This document shows, piece after piece, positions 32,908 through 46,497 of a stretch of DNA of 64,000 bases. How positions within the stretch are numbered: the first letter of the stretch is position 1; the number at the start of each line of letters is the position of its first letter. Made by a program: the position numbers and the translations under genes. The stretch comes from DASRHT01 sp035293765 (GTDB lineage Bacteria > Chloroflexota > Ktedonobacteria > Ktedonobacterales > Ktedonobacteraceae): the NCBI GenBank assembly GCA_035293765.1, contig DATGMF010000058.1:74137-138136 (forward strand), written 5' to 3'. The notes under the pieces were generated by a model. That model had not been told where the DNA came from. It saw only the letters and a list, made by a program, of their open reading frames with translations, and made no database searches.

Positions 32908-33585
32908 TTAATCGGGTGCCAATCCGGTCTTCATGAAGGCCAGTAGGATTGCAATTTCAGCCTTATACTCTGTGGAGATTGTCGGGGCCATCAAGCTAAA
33001 CAGTAGCGAGGCGCATAATGCTCCCACGTAGCGAGCAAGCTTTTCCAGGGGAATGTCGGTACGCACCTCTGCGCGCTGCTGTCCATAGGCTAAAATCGTA
33101 CACATGTTCTCCAGAAAACCGGTTCCGTTTTTGGATACCCTTTTGTGAGAATGAGAATGAGAATGCACAAGCTCTTGCTGAAATGCTCGATCCATACCAG
33201 GCACCATCAAAATCTGCTCGTGGATGTTCACCAGGAAAAATTGCAAAGCTTGCAGCGTCGTCGGTTGCGTCTCTAAATACGAGCGCATGGCAGGCTGAAT
33301 ATGTTGCTGGTACAGCTCCTTGGCGTAAGGGACCAGCAATGCGTCTTTCGCGGGAAAGTAGTTGAACAATGTGCCGCGACTCACCTCAGCCTTCTCGGCG
33401 ATGGCATCCATCGTGGTCTGCTCGTAGCCAACGGTGCGAAAGAGCTCCGTTGCGGCTCCCACGATGCGCTTTGTCAGGCGTTGCCGGTTCCGTTCCCGCA
33501 AGGAGACTCGACCAGCTCCCGGTTCTATTTCATCCACGCGACGTTCCTCGCAATGTTTTTTGTCCGCTTCACCCTCTATCGCCAC
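32908..33585 (-). CDS. TetR-family transcriptional repressor
   Basis: 225 aa. The N-terminal 25 residues are a charged extension; the TetR DNA-binding domain is RIVGAATELFRTVGYEQTTMDAIAEKAEVSRGTLFNYFPAKDALL, matching the family pattern. The C-terminal ligand domain is variable and includes a run of alternating His-Ser (HSHSHSHK). Starts with GTG 33585, five bases after the P450 stop, with only a weak ribosome site, so translation is probably coupled to P450. It most likely binds the palindrome at 34894-34939 and represses the P450-tetR operon. Confidence 0.9.
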   Translation of the reverse strand: MAIEGEADKKHCEERRVDEIEPGAGRVSLRERNRQRLTKRIVGAATELFRTVGYEQTTMDAIAEKAEVSRGTLFNYFPAKDALLVPYAKELYQQHIQPAMRSYLETQPTTLQALQFFLVNIHEQILMVPGMDRAFQQELVHSHSHSHKRVSKNGTGFLENMCTILAYGQQRAEVRTDIPLEKLARYVGALCASLLFSLMAPTISTEYKAEIAILLAFMKTGLAPD

Positions 33586-33590
33586 CTGGC

Positions 33591-34826
33591 TTAAAATGCG
33601 ACGGGGAGGCTCTTCAGGCCACGCAGAGTGACATTGCTACGCCACTGCACCTCTTCGCGAGGGATCGCGAGTTTGAGGTTGGGCATGCGTCGCAGCAGGG
33701 TCGTGAAAGCAATATCACCTTCCAGGCGTGCCAGCGGAGCGCCCAGGCAGATATGGATGCCTTGCCCGAAAGCGATATGGCGATTGAGGCCACGGGCAAT
33801 ATCCAGGTCATCGGGATCGGTAAACTGCCTCTCATCGCGGTCGGCTGATGAGAGGACTATCATAATCATATCGCCTTTTGTGAGGTGTTGTCCAGCAAAA
33901 TCAGTATCTTCCGCTACAAAGCGCGGCGCCGGCGCAAATACCGGACCGTTGATACGCAGCAGTTCTTCGACGGCGGAGGGGACCAGCGCCGGCTCAGTTT
34001 TCAATCGCTCGCACTGCTCTGGATGATCGAGCAGCACCAGGGTGCCGATACTGATGAGATTCGATGTTGTTTCATGTCCGGCGAAAATCAGTAGCCCGAT
34101 CATCGATAAAAGCTCGGTTTCGTCAAGATGATCGCCTTCGCTTTCCAACTGAATTAACTGGCTTGTCAGGTCATCTCCAGGATGCTGCCGTTTTTCAGCT
34201 ACCAGTTCTTTGATATATTCGGAGAAAGCATTGGCACGGCGGACGCGATCTTCGCTAAACTCGCCACTGACCAGCCCTTCGGACCATTGCCGAATGCTGT
34301 CACGCAACTGATGAGGCACGCCGAGCATGTCAGAGATGACGGTGATTGGCAGCGGATAGCCGTAATCACGCACCACATCCATCTCGCCCTGATCCTGAAC
34401 GCGGTCGAGCAGTTCGTCGGCAATCTGCTGAATGCTGGGGCGCAGGCTGGCAATATATTTGGGCGTGAAAGCCTTCGAAACGAGCCCGCGTAAGCGCCGA
34501 TGATCCGGCTCATCAACGTTGATCATGGAGCGACCCATGAAAATATTGCCAACGCCCCTGCGCTGCTGGAAGAGGTCATGCATGGAAGATACCCTGCTGT
34601 CCACGGTGAAACGTTTGTGGTCTTTTAACACCTCAACAGCCTCTTCCATGTGCGTCACCAGCCATACCATCTGGTCCGTGCCGGTCGGCAGGGGAATAGG
34701 AATCAGCGCCCCCATTGTACGCAATTGTGCGAGCATGGGGAAGGGATTCTCCGACGAGAATTGACGATTTAAAAAGATGAATGGATTCGCTCTCGTTGCG
34801 GCTGCGTCAGCGTGCTCTGCGCTCAT
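33591..34826 (-). CDS. Cytochrome P450
   Basis: A 411-aa soluble bacterial P450 (CYP107/CYP-class I type). I-helix LLIFAGHETTSNLISIG, K-helix EELLRI (ExxR), PAPRFVAEDTDFAG, and the heme-binding loop HIAFGQGIHICLGAPLARLEG with the axial Cys are all present. It would hydroxylate a small lipophilic or polyketide-like compound with external redox partners; none is nearby. ATG 34826 has GAGGAGATATTTTG before it. The promoter overlaps the large palindrome, so it is likely induced when TetR is released by a ligand. Confidence 0.94.
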   Translation of the reverse strand: MSAEHADAAATRANPFIFLNRQFSSENPFPMLAQLRTMGALIPIPLPTGTDQMVWLVTHMEEAVEVLKDHKRFTVDSRVSSMHDLFQQRRGVGNIFMGRSMINVDEPDHRRLRGLVSKAFTPKYIASLRPSIQQIADELLDRVQDQGEMDVVRDYGYPLPITVISDMLGVPHQLRDSIRQWSEGLVSGEFSEDRVRRANAFSEYIKELVAEKRQHPGDDLTSQLIQLESEGDHLDETELLSMIGLLIFAGHETTSNLISIGTLVLLDHPEQCERLKTEPALVPSAVEELLRINGPVFAPAPRFVAEDTDFAGQHLTKGDMIMIVLSSADRDERQFTDPDDLDIARGLNRHIAFGQGIHICLGAPLARLEGDIAFTTLLRRMPNLKLAIPREEVQWRSNVTLRGLKSLPVAF

Positions 34827-34893
34827 CAAAATATCTCCTCATATTGCCTGGAAAACGGGTCTCAATTAAGCATAGTTGATCGGCATCAACTCA

Positions 34894-34939
34894 CCATATT
34901 TTATACTACATACAAACTTATATGTAGTATAAAATATGG
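34894..34939. promoter_or_regulatory. Perfect 19-8-19 palindrome over P450 promoter (TetR operator)
   Basis: CCATATTTTATACTACATA (34894-34912) and its exact inverse TATGTAGTATAAAATATGG (34921-34939) with 8 bases between. On the minus strand a -35 TTGACG lies just upstream (about 34953-34958), and the TATACT inside the palindrome is 18 bases away as the -10. A repressor bound here would block the promoter. The half-sites are long enough for two TetR dimers. Confidence 0.8.
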
Positions 34940-35089
34940 TTGATATGCGCGTCAAGGTACGCCTTACCAGTCTTGCTCCACCGTTTCGGCTTGACACGTT
35001 TCCTTCCAATTCGTTATACTCACTCCAGAGACAGAATGCCATTTCACCTCGCAGCAGTAATATCCTGGCATTGAATAGAGTAGGGCTAC

Positions 35090-35785
35090 ATGGCACAAGA
35101 GCAGGTATCGGGCGCATATCTTGTCATCCAGCAAGGGCCGCAGACGCTGGCCGGCAAGCGTGTTGAATTGTGGAAAGATTGTACTACCATCGGGCGCAGC
35201 CGTGATAGCGATATTTTCCTGGAAGATATTGCGGTTCATCGCAAACAGGCCAGCATTCTGCGCGTTGGTGCGGGCTTTATCCTGCGCGACGATCATGGCA
35301 GCGGCGATAGCCTGGTCAATGGGCGTCCCGTGAGCGAGCAACTGCTGAACAATGGCGATAAGCTGCACTTTGGCAATACGGAGATGACGTTCTTCGCCAA
35401 TGAAGGCACGCGCCCATTTCAGCTCCCCTCATCGCGTGGTCGCGAACTTTATATTGGCAAGACGACCGATCCTCAGTCCTCTGTGATCGCGCGCCTGAAG
35501 CTCTCAAGTCTGCGCAGCAATGATGTCATTCGCAGCATTGAGCTGATGCCAGAGATGACGATTGGACGCAGTCGCTCGTGCAATATTTTCCTGGAGGATC
35601 TGGCGGTGAGCCGGCTGCACGCGACCATTCGCGAGCTGCCAGGCGGAGCCTATGAGCTGGTGGACAATCGGTCCGCGACCGGCACCTACGTCAACGGGCA
35701 GGCAATTACGCGCTGTCTGTTGCGCGAAGGGGATATCGTGCAGATCGGGTCCAACAAGTTCACCTTTACGCTCGCCCGCTCATGA
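35090..35785 (+). CDS. Tandem FHA-domain protein
   Basis: 231 aa with two forkhead-associated domains, which bind phosphothreonine. FHA 1: TTIGRSRDSDIFLEDIAVHRKQASILR...DSLVNGRPV (residues about 30-85). FHA 2: MTIGRSRSCNIFLEDLAVSRLHATIREL...GTYVNGQAI (about 150-210). Both keep the GRS.....L.D..V.R.HA and NG signatures, although the first has RKQA where His is usual. It probably reads out Ser/Thr kinase signals, such as those of the WD40 and TPR kinases here. It overlaps the convergent NadD-like gene by 6 bases. Confidence 0.9.
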   Translation: MAQEQVSGAYLVIQQGPQTLAGKRVELWKDCTTIGRSRDSDIFLEDIAVHRKQASILRVGAGFILRDDHGSGDSLVNGRPVSEQLLNNGDKLHFGNTEMTFFANEGTRPFQLPSSRGRELYIGKTTDPQSSVIARLKLSSLRSNDVIRSIELMPEMTIGRSRSCNIFLEDLAVSRLHATIRELPGGAYELVDNRSATGTYVNGQAITRCLLREGDIVQIGSNKFTFTLARS

Positions 35786-36607
35786 CAGAGGCATGGCTAG
35801 CAGATCGCTCAACAGCTTCACCCGCTCCTCATAGTAATGCTCGTGAGCGCCTTTATGCAGTGAAGGGGCGTACGCTCGCGTCTCACGCATAAATTGCCGC
35901 ACCTCCTGCGGCACTGCATGCGCGACGTCGCCTATCCCCTGGCGCACATGGGTAGAGGAGATCTGGCGATACGCGGGCTCGAACGGCAGAGGATGGACAT
36001 AACGGGCGAAACGTTCGTTCTGTGGCTGGTGCAGGAGCGCGTTGAGATCATCCTCATCCTGGTTGCCGCGTGGCGCGACCAGCAGTTTCGCCTGGCTGAA
36101 TAGTTCGGCGAGGGCGGCATCGCGATCATCATAATAGCGCGGATCGAAGATTTGCACGATCTTATCGAAGCCGAGCACAAAATAGATACGCTGCACCTTT
36201 GGAAATGACCGCCGGATCGCCTCCGCCTGCTCCAGATACAGCCCGCGATTGAACAGCATAATCCCCGCCTGTGGGATGCGTCGTTGCAGCAACTTTTGCA
36301 GCAGCACAATGCGGTCAAGCAGCAGGGGCCGTTCCACCGTCTCCTTATCGACTGTATGTCTGCTAAAAGCGGCGTAGAGCTGCATTGGTGCATGCAGACG
36401 GGCGTAGCGCCATGCCTGTTTGAGCAGCGCCAGGTGTGCGACGGTAGGCGGATTAAACGAGCCCGCGAACACCATCACATCCCCACACGGATACGGTGAC
36501 CCGGGCAGCACAAGCGCCATCGGTTCAGCCTCGCCCTGAAGCCGGTCCAGCATCTTCTGCACGCGTTTAAAATGCTGAATTGTCCGAGTAGAAAAATAAA
36601 TAGCCAT
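35780..36607 (-). CDS. Nicotinate/nicotinamide-nucleotide adenylyltransferase-like protein
   Basis: 275 aa of the cytidylyltransferase-like superfamily. VMVFAGSFNPPTVAHLALLKQAW has the (H/T)xGH-type nucleotide motif as T-V-A-H, and YRQISSTHVRQGIGD is the ISSTxxR motif, both as in NadD. A 45-residue N-terminal extension is not typical of NadD. Members make NAD or deamido-NAD from the mononucleotide; this may be an extra paralogue and not the main NadD. GGAGAGG precedes the ATG. Convergent with the FHA gene. Confidence 0.8.
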   Translation of the reverse strand: MAIYFSTRTIQHFKRVQKMLDRLQGEAEPMALVLPGSPYPCGDVMVFAGSFNPPTVAHLALLKQAWRYARLHAPMQLYAAFSRHTVDKETVERPLLLDRIVLLQKLLQRRIPQAGIMLFNRGLYLEQAEAIRRSFPKVQRIYFVLGFDKIVQIFDPRYYDDRDAALAELFSQAKLLVAPRGNQDEDDLNALLHQPQNERFARYVHPLPFEPAYRQISSTHVRQGIGDVAHAVPQEVRQFMRETRAYAPSLHKGAHEHYYEERVKLLSDLLAMPLS

Positions 36608-36713
36608 CCTCTCCTCTCGCCTCTATCATTTTTAATCGCCACAATCGCCCCACGTCGGCCCCCCTATGACATCCCATACAATCCCCATTACTGCGACATC
36701 TCGCTAATATATA

Positions 36714-37967
36714 TTATTTACGCAGTTTGTAGCGAGGCGCGAGAAATAGTATCAGGGCAGCTCCGCTTAATAGTACGACTGCGACCGTTGTCAGGATAGA
36801 GAAGAACAGAGCATTTGTGCTTGCTCCACCATTTGTATTATTATACAAAATCACGCTCCCCTTTCTTGTATCGAGCGGGGTTGCCGTTGGCAGAGGCGCG
36901 ATGACCGAGACACTGGTGGGATCGGCCAGCGGAGGAATGGTCATGCTGCTGTAGTTCGCCGGAAAGGATTGAGCGGAGTTGGCGCTGACCTGGAGCTTCG
37001 ATTCATCGACCACCTCGAAGTCGGAGCCGTGGATGTTCTTTAACTGCGCCAGATCGTCGTTGTTCCAGCGACTATCGGGCGCACCGGAGATAAACCAGCT
37101 ACTGCCATTATCGGCCACGATCATGCCGTAGTGTTGCAGCGCGGTCAGGATGACGCGGCTCTGCGGCGGATAAGCGGCGACGTTCACGCTGGCCTTGAGA
37201 CGCAGGCGCAGGCCCATCGGCGGCAGGTTCGGATTGGTGCTTGATGAAGCATAATGACGAGCGGGCCAGAGGAAGGCGCGCTGAGTCTTGCTCACGGTAA
37301 AGCGCAGAGCGTGATTGATGGCGCCAGCCGCGACTTCATCATAGCGCGCCAGACCGGCCAGGATGGGTAAACCGGCAGCATCGGCGGATGTCCACTTTCT
37401 GGGGCGCAGCGCGTTCGAGTTCAAATTCCAGACGGCGCCGCTGTCAGCTTTCCAGCTCCCGTTTGACTGGGGAAAGCTGTTAAACATCTCGTAAAGCTTG
37501 CAGGTCGCGCTATCGACCACGATCACATGGCGGTCGCCGGTACTCTGCGCTCCCCCCTCGATGGGCACGTTGGCGGGAATGGGATAGGGACCAGGGTCGC
37601 TCTCGTCGCTATAGCTAAAGCTCACGGGTACGGCTGGCTGATTGCCGGAAACGACGGCGAAGGGGATACCGATGGGTTCGCCATTGTACAGGCCGGAGCC
37701 AAAATCGGCGTGAACGTGGCCGGTAAGCCCAATGCTGTTAATAAAATTCGCGGAGTTCGGATGCACCGGCAGAGTTGAAATATCGCGGTTCCAGATATTG
37801 TCGGCGGGATAGAGCGGGCAGCCGCCAACGCTGGGAGCGCCCTGAGCCTGGGCACGGACAGCCGTTCCAGGACGGACAACCAGGACGCAGCCCATCAGGA
37901 GAAAGAAAAATAATACCACGACTGCTATCTGATAAATAAGGGTCGATGCTACATTGGTCCGACGCAT
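36714..37967 (-). CDS. Secreted, C-terminally membrane-anchored protein of unknown function
   Basis: 417 aa. An N-terminal signal/membrane helix (IYQIAVVVLFFFLLMGCVLVV), a large external domain, and a C-terminal helix (ALFFSILTTVAVVLLSGAALILFLAP) followed by RYKLRK. The domain has GGCPLYPADNIWNRDIS near the start and GDRHVIVVDSATCKLYEMFNS in the centre, a pattern also found in secreted proteins of Actinobacteria and Chloroflexota, but its role is not known to me. A Thr/Pro linker precedes the anchor. It probably sits on the outer face of the membrane. Single gene with no linked partner. Confidence 0.75.
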   Translation of the reverse strand: MRRTNVASTLIYQIAVVVLFFFLLMGCVLVVRPGTAVRAQAQGAPSVGGCPLYPADNIWNRDISTLPVHPNSANFINSIGLTGHVHADFGSGLYNGEPIGIPFAVVSGNQPAVPVSFSYSDESDPGPYPIPANVPIEGGAQSTGDRHVIVVDSATCKLYEMFNSFPQSNGSWKADSGAVWNLNSNALRPRKWTSADAAGLPILAGLARYDEVAAGAINHALRFTVSKTQRAFLWPARHYASSSTNPNLPPMGLRLRLKASVNVAAYPPQSRVILTALQHYGMIVADNGSSWFISGAPDSRWNNDDLAQLKNIHGSDFEVVDESKLQVSANSAQSFPANYSSMTIPPLADPTSVSVIAPLPTATPLDTRKGSVILYNNTNGGASTNALFFSILTTVAVVLLSGAALILFLAPRYKLRK

Positions 37968-38272
37968 AAGAGCACCTCACAGCTTACTTGCGCAAGCTTC
38001 CTAAGTGTGTCTGATTCTCAGCATGAGAGCGCGCTCGCGCCTGCGACGCTCGTCTTGTTTGGGAGGTGTGGCGGCTTCGCCGCGCGACTCCACTTCATAC
38101 AGCATACGCTTTTTTAGGATAACGCGTCTATTATATAGCCATAAGTGCTTAGAATGCGGGCGGACTTGCTCTTTTCAACACCGCAAAACTCTGCTACTAT
38201 CTATTTAGATGATGAATTTCTTTTTATCCTTGCGTTCTCCTACTGTTAAAAGTATCAGGAGTAGCACAATCT
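37968..38272. other. Intergenic region between divergent genes
   Basis: About 305 bases. It should contain promoters for both genes and has AGGAG before 38273, but I see no clear repeat, RNA or extra gene. Confidence 0.4.
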
Positions 38273-39052
38273 ATGATCCAGAAGCAGGTTTCCTCACCCA
38301 CTACCATTCCCCCAGAAATTCTACAAATGGCAAAAGAGGCGCAGCTTGGGGAGCCGCACAAAGTGTATAATTCCTCTAATAAAAGCAGTATAATAGGGGG
38401 AGTAGTAATAATTGCAATGGGCACCCTTTTTCTAAGCGGATCGTTACTACTGTTTTTTACTAACAGATCTGATATAAGCTCGCTTATTGCTGTGTTTCCA
38501 TTATTGATTTTTGGAGTTCTTTTTTCACTGTTGGGTGCTTTTACTATCTATCAGGGATTTTTATACCGCCATGTCTATCTCTGGCAAAATGGCTTCATCT
38601 ATGAAAAAGGCAAAGCCCATCAGGTTTTTCGCTGGGACCAGATTGACAGTATCAAAGGGATTGTAAAAGAGGTAGAGTATCGTTCACAAAAACCTGGCTT
38701 AGCCGAGAAACAGATCATTTATAATTATAAGGTACGCCACCAAAACGGCGATGAGATTGAACTGAGCAATGTTTTCCCCGAAATTGACGAGTTGGTCAGT
38801 GTTCTGCTTGAAGAGTCGGTACGGCAACTTGCTCCACAAACGGTTAATATGATTGATCCTGAGAAAGTTGTAGTATTTACTGACTTCACGCTTGATCGGC
38901 AGGGCATCAGCAAAACAGAGAAGCAAACCTCTAAGCAGAAAGAGACAGATAACGAGCGCGAGAAGGTGGCATGGGAAGAGATATGGGAAGTTGCCATAAA
39001 AGCTGGCATGCCCATAGTCCGTAAAGCAGAAACGGAACACATAGACGAGTGA
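38273..39052 (+). CDS. Two-helix membrane protein (DUF6585-like)
   Basis: 259 aa. Polar N-terminus, two hydrophobic helices (SIIGGVVIIAMGTLFLSGSLLLFF and LIAVFPLLIFGVLFSLLGAFTIYQG), then a cytoplasmic PH-like region with VYLWQNGFIYEKGKAHQVFRWDQIDSI, similar to the DUF6585 family. The last 60 residues are highly charged (EKQTSKQKETDNEREK). AGGAG precedes ATG 38273. Function unknown; it is convergent with the TPR kinase, with 33 bases between stop codons. Confidence 0.65.
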   Translation: MIQKQVSSPTTIPPEILQMAKEAQLGEPHKVYNSSNKSSIIGGVVIIAMGTLFLSGSLLLFFTNRSDISSLIAVFPLLIFGVLFSLLGAFTIYQGFLYRHVYLWQNGFIYEKGKAHQVFRWDQIDSIKGIVKEVEYRSQKPGLAEKQIIYNYKVRHQNGDEIELSNVFPEIDELVSVLLEESVRQLAPQTVNMIDPEKVVVFTDFTLDRQGISKTEKQTSKQKETDNEREKVAWEEIWEVAIKAGMPIVRKAETEHIDE

Positions 39053-39085
39053 GCGGCTGCGTATACTATACGAGCCGCCCTTCTA

Positions 39086-41059
39086 TTAATCGTGCGAATT
39101 CAAATGCTGTACCAGCTCGTACTCTTTTTGCGCTTCTTGCAAGCGTCCAAACTGCTTGAGAACGTCGCCTTTGTTCTGATGAAAGGCGGCAGTACGCGGT
39201 TGCAGGTGGATGGCCTGATTGTAAGCGTCCAGAGCTTCCTCGTAACGGTGCAGGTCGGCCAGGACGTTGCCCTTGCCGTTGTGCGCGGTGGCAAGGTTGG
39301 GATTGAGCATGAGAGCATCTTCGTATGAGGCCAGCGCCTCGTTGTAGCGTTTGAGGTCGTAGTAGACGCGTCCCTTGCCGTTATGGGGCGAGGCCAGTTG
39401 CGGATCAAGCTCAATGGCGCGCTCGAAAGGCTCCAGCGCCTCCTGGTAACGATGCAGGTGCCAGAGCGTCCAGCCCATCCGGTCGTACGCATAGGCAAAG
39501 TCGGGAGCGAGCGCGAGCACCTGCTCGTAAGCGGCAAGCGCCTCGGCGTAGTGCTTCAGATGGTAAAGCGCGTCGGCCTTGCCCTCATGCGCCTGGATAT
39601 GATCTGGATCAATAATAATGGCCTGATTAAAGCTGAACAGCGCCTCCTCGAAATGGCCGAGGGCGTAGAGCGCCTTGCCTTTGCCCACATAGGGAGATGG
39701 ATTGTTATGGTCAAGATGCGTGGCGCGCTCAAAGGAGACCGTAGCCTCTTTATAATGCTTGAGGTGCAGCAGCGCCCAGCCTCTGCCATCGTATGCCGCA
39801 ACGCAGCCGTGGTCTAGATCGATAGCTTGCTTGTAGGCGGCAATAGCCTGATCGTACTCGCCCAGGTAGTAGAGCGTATTGCCCAGACCAACATAGGCAT
39901 CAACCAGAGTCGGATTGAGCTGCGAAGCCTGTTCGTAGCAGGCGAACGCATCCTCGTACTGCTTGAGATCGTACAGGATATTGCCCTTGCCCATGTGCGC
40001 GGGTATATAGCCCGGGTCCAGTTGCAGCGCCTGCTCGTAAGCTTCTAACGCGTCCTCGGTGCGGCCCAGCGCATAGAGCGCGCTGCCCCGACCTTCATGT
40101 GCGTCAACAAACGAGGGAGAGAGCTGGATGGCACGCTCAAAGGCCACCAGCGCCTCCGAGTAGCGACTGCCGTTAAAGAGGCGATTGCCCTCTTTCAAGA
40201 GCTGCTCTTTCGTTTTGTGGACGGGGCCGGTCGGAATGGTGAGCAGGGCCGTGATAAAGGAGGCGGTGTCGGCATAGCGGTCGGCGCGATCTTTCGCCAG
40301 TGCCTTGAGAACGGCCTGCTCGATATGCTCAGGGATATCGGGATTGAGATCGGAGAGGGGACGCGGCGGCTCCTTCTGGTGCTTCAGGCCAATGGTCACG
40401 GCATGGGCGGCCACGAAGGGCGGCTCTCCGGTCAGCAACTCGTAGGCGATGCAGGCCAGCGCGTACTGGTCGCTTCTGCGGCTGGCAACGCCCTCAAACT
40501 GCTCGGGTGCCATATATAACGGGGAGCCGATGACGTCAACGTACTTGGTTTTGGTGTTGTCCAGGAAAACGGCGATGCCGAAATCGGCGATCATCGCGTC
40601 GCCCTTCGCATTGAAAAGGATGTTCTCCGGCTTGAGATCGCGGTGGACGATGTTCTGCTCATGGACAAATTGCAGCCCCTGCCCCACCTGCGCCAGGATG
40701 CGCAACGACTCATCCAGCGGCAAGAGCCCCGATGAGCTATGTTGCAGGCGGTCACGCAGCGAACCATTAGACGCGAACTCGGCAATCAGATAAGGAAAGC
40801 CCTCATCGATCCCCACATCGTAGATTGGAAGGATGTGTGGATGCTTCAAGATTTCAAGGAACTGCGCCTCCTGTAAAAAACTCTCCCGCTCCTCCTGCGA
40901 CCCTAGATAGGTGAGGTGCAGCAGCTTAATGGCAACAATACGATTAGTGAGGTAGAGATGCACGCCCTGATAGATGCGTCCAAAAGCGCCGCTATTCAGG
41001 GCTGCGGTAATGCGATAATTCCCAATCTGTTTCCCGATGTATTTGTCTTCAAGTTCCAT
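39086..41059 (-). CDS. Ser/Thr protein kinase with about 11 TPR repeats
   Basis: 657 aa, apparently soluble. The kinase domain has LNSGAFGRIYQGVH, AIKLLH, HRDLKPENILFN, IADFGIAVF and MAPEQFEG. From about residue 290 to the end there are 11 consecutive TPR units of 34 residues (A.....G..LY.L..Y.EAL..YEQAL.LDP pattern). The TPR part would bind protein partners or substrates. ATG 41059 is preferred (AAGGGGTGG upstream) to an ATG 18 bases further up. No membrane segment lies between kinase and TPR, unlike the WD40 kinases of this window. Confidence 0.92.
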   Translation of the reverse strand: MELEDKYIGKQIGNYRITAALNSGAFGRIYQGVHLYLTNRIVAIKLLHLTYLGSQEERESFLQEAQFLEILKHPHILPIYDVGIDEGFPYLIAEFASNGSLRDRLQHSSSGLLPLDESLRILAQVGQGLQFVHEQNIVHRDLKPENILFNAKGDAMIADFGIAVFLDNTKTKYVDVIGSPLYMAPEQFEGVASRRSDQYALACIAYELLTGEPPFVAAHAVTIGLKHQKEPPRPLSDLNPDIPEHIEQAVLKALAKDRADRYADTASFITALLTIPTGPVHKTKEQLLKEGNRLFNGSRYSEALVAFERAIQLSPSFVDAHEGRGSALYALGRTEDALEAYEQALQLDPGYIPAHMGKGNILYDLKQYEDAFACYEQASQLNPTLVDAYVGLGNTLYYLGEYDQAIAAYKQAIDLDHGCVAAYDGRGWALLHLKHYKEATVSFERATHLDHNNPSPYVGKGKALYALGHFEEALFSFNQAIIIDPDHIQAHEGKADALYHLKHYAEALAAYEQVLALAPDFAYAYDRMGWTLWHLHRYQEALEPFERAIELDPQLASPHNGKGRVYYDLKRYNEALASYEDALMLNPNLATAHNGKGNVLADLHRYEEALDAYNQAIHLQPRTAAFHQNKGDVLKQFGRLQEAQKEYELVQHLNSHD

Positions 41060-41240
41060 AATCCACCCCTTGAACATCTTTTTCCCTGCGCAATTCTAGC
41101 ACGTACGTACGAACCATATTAACAGGCGCGAATATGAGCTGTCAATGTGCATAGTGTACAAAATACAATTACTGTTTGCATAAGTATAGACGTGGAGGAA
41201 CAGCAAAGATAAAAAGGAGGAGCAATGATACAAAATGACA

Positions 41241-41335
41241 GGGGCAGGGCTGGCCCTGCCCCTACAGCATACACAATGCGCTGTAGGCATACACAATGCA
41301 AACAAGCATGCTGGGCAGGGGCGAGCCCTGCCCCT
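41241..41335. repeat. Two GC-rich palindromes with a 13-bp direct repeat
   Basis: GGGGCAGGGC-TG-GCCCTGCCCC (41241-41262) is a perfect palindrome, and GGGCAGGG...CCCTGCCC (41313-41335) a second one, just after the aconitase stop codon. GCATACACAATGC occurs twice between them (41267-41279 and 41287-41299). They carry the CCCCTAC tag of the family that recurs through the window. They could also end the aconitase transcript. Confidence 0.75.
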
Positions 41336-41337
41336 AC

Positions 41338-45594
<4,257 letters not shown>

Positions 45595-45777
45595 AATCCT
45601 ATACACGTCCTTTTAACGGAATTCGTCCTGATTGAGGATGGCAACAGCACCAGAAGGGTGCGAGAGTCAATCCTTTTCTTCGCCGTAGTAACTGGCCCTA
45701 TTATATAACAGAGTGCATTCGTCAAGGGGGAGAATTCAATGACCGGCAAGGGAAAGAAATGCGTGATTACCCTGAAC

Positions 45778-45807
45778 TTGACACTCGCAACGCCCACCTC
45801 CTACAAT
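45778..45807 (+). promoter_or_regulatory. Promoter of carbonic anhydrase gene
   Basis: TTGACA at 45778-45783, an 18-base spacer, TACAAT at 45802-45807. The ribosome site TAGGAGGAG follows at about 45841-45849. Confidence 0.65.
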
Positions 45808-45853
45808 GAAGCTGTCAATATTGATCTACTTAGTCAAGAATTAGGAGGAGTCT

Positions 45854-46351
45854 ATGACGTCAACGGTTCAGGAGTTCCTAAAGGCGAACGAGCGGTATGC
45901 AGCCAGCTTCCAGAAGGGGAATTTGCCGATGCCGCCTGCCCGCAAGGCTGTGATTCTGACCTGCATGGATGCCCGACTGGACCCGGCCCGCTTTCTTGGT
46001 TTAGAGGAAGGCGACGCTCATGTTATCCGCAACGCGGGCGGGCGCGCCACCGAGGATGCGATCCGCTCCCTGGTTATTTCTGAGCAACTGCTTGGCACCA
46101 CCGAGGTCGTGGTGATTCACCATGTTGACTGTGGCATGCTTACTTTCAGCAACGAGGATCTGCGCGGCAAGCTCAAGCAGGATTTCGGGACCAGCGCCGA
46201 TCACATCGATTTCCTGCCCTTCAAGGACCTGGCCCAATCCGTACGCGACGACATCGCCACTATCAAAGCTTCTCCCTTCATTCCCGACAGCGTCACCGTC
46301 AGCGGCTATATTTACGATGTGAAAAGCGGCAAGCTTCTCCCTGTTACGTAG
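45854..46351 (+). CDS. Beta-carbonic anhydrase
   Basis: 165 aa. It interconverts CO2 and bicarbonate with zinc. Ligand motifs are VILTCMDARLDPARF (Cys and the Asp-Arg dyad) and VVVIHHVDCGMLTF (His..Cys). VIRNAGGRATEDAIRSLVISEQLLGTTEVV is a typical beta-class core. It belongs to the shorter clade (CynT/Rv1284-like) of bacterial and archaeal enzymes. AGGAGG lies 6 bases before ATG 45854. It is divergent from aconitase, and tandem repeats begin right after its stop codon. Confidence 0.93.
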   Translation: MTSTVQEFLKANERYAASFQKGNLPMPPARKAVILTCMDARLDPARFLGLEEGDAHVIRNAGGRATEDAIRSLVISEQLLGTTEVVVIHHVDCGMLTFSNEDLRGKLKQDFGTSADHIDFLPFKDLAQSVRDDIATIKASPFIPDSVTVSGYIYDVKSGKLLPVT

Positions 46352-46497
46352 GTAGGGGCGGGGCTTGCCCCCGCCCTGAACATCCTCGCCCTGAACATCC
46401 TCGCCCCGCCCTGAACACCTTTGCCCCCACGCCATCACCCATGTGCCCCCACCCTGAACGCCCTGCCCAGAGCAACCGCAAGGGATTGCCCCTACCT
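46352..46497. repeat. GC-rich intergenic repeats, with short tandem units
   Basis: GTAGGGGCGGGGCTTGCCCCCGCCC is one family copy (46353-46377). It is followed by the unit CGCCCTGAACATCCT repeated two to three times (46372-46418) and a second family copy, GCAACCGCAAGGGATTGCCC-CTACC (46472-46497), which overlaps the 3' end of the next gene. Confidence 0.7.
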
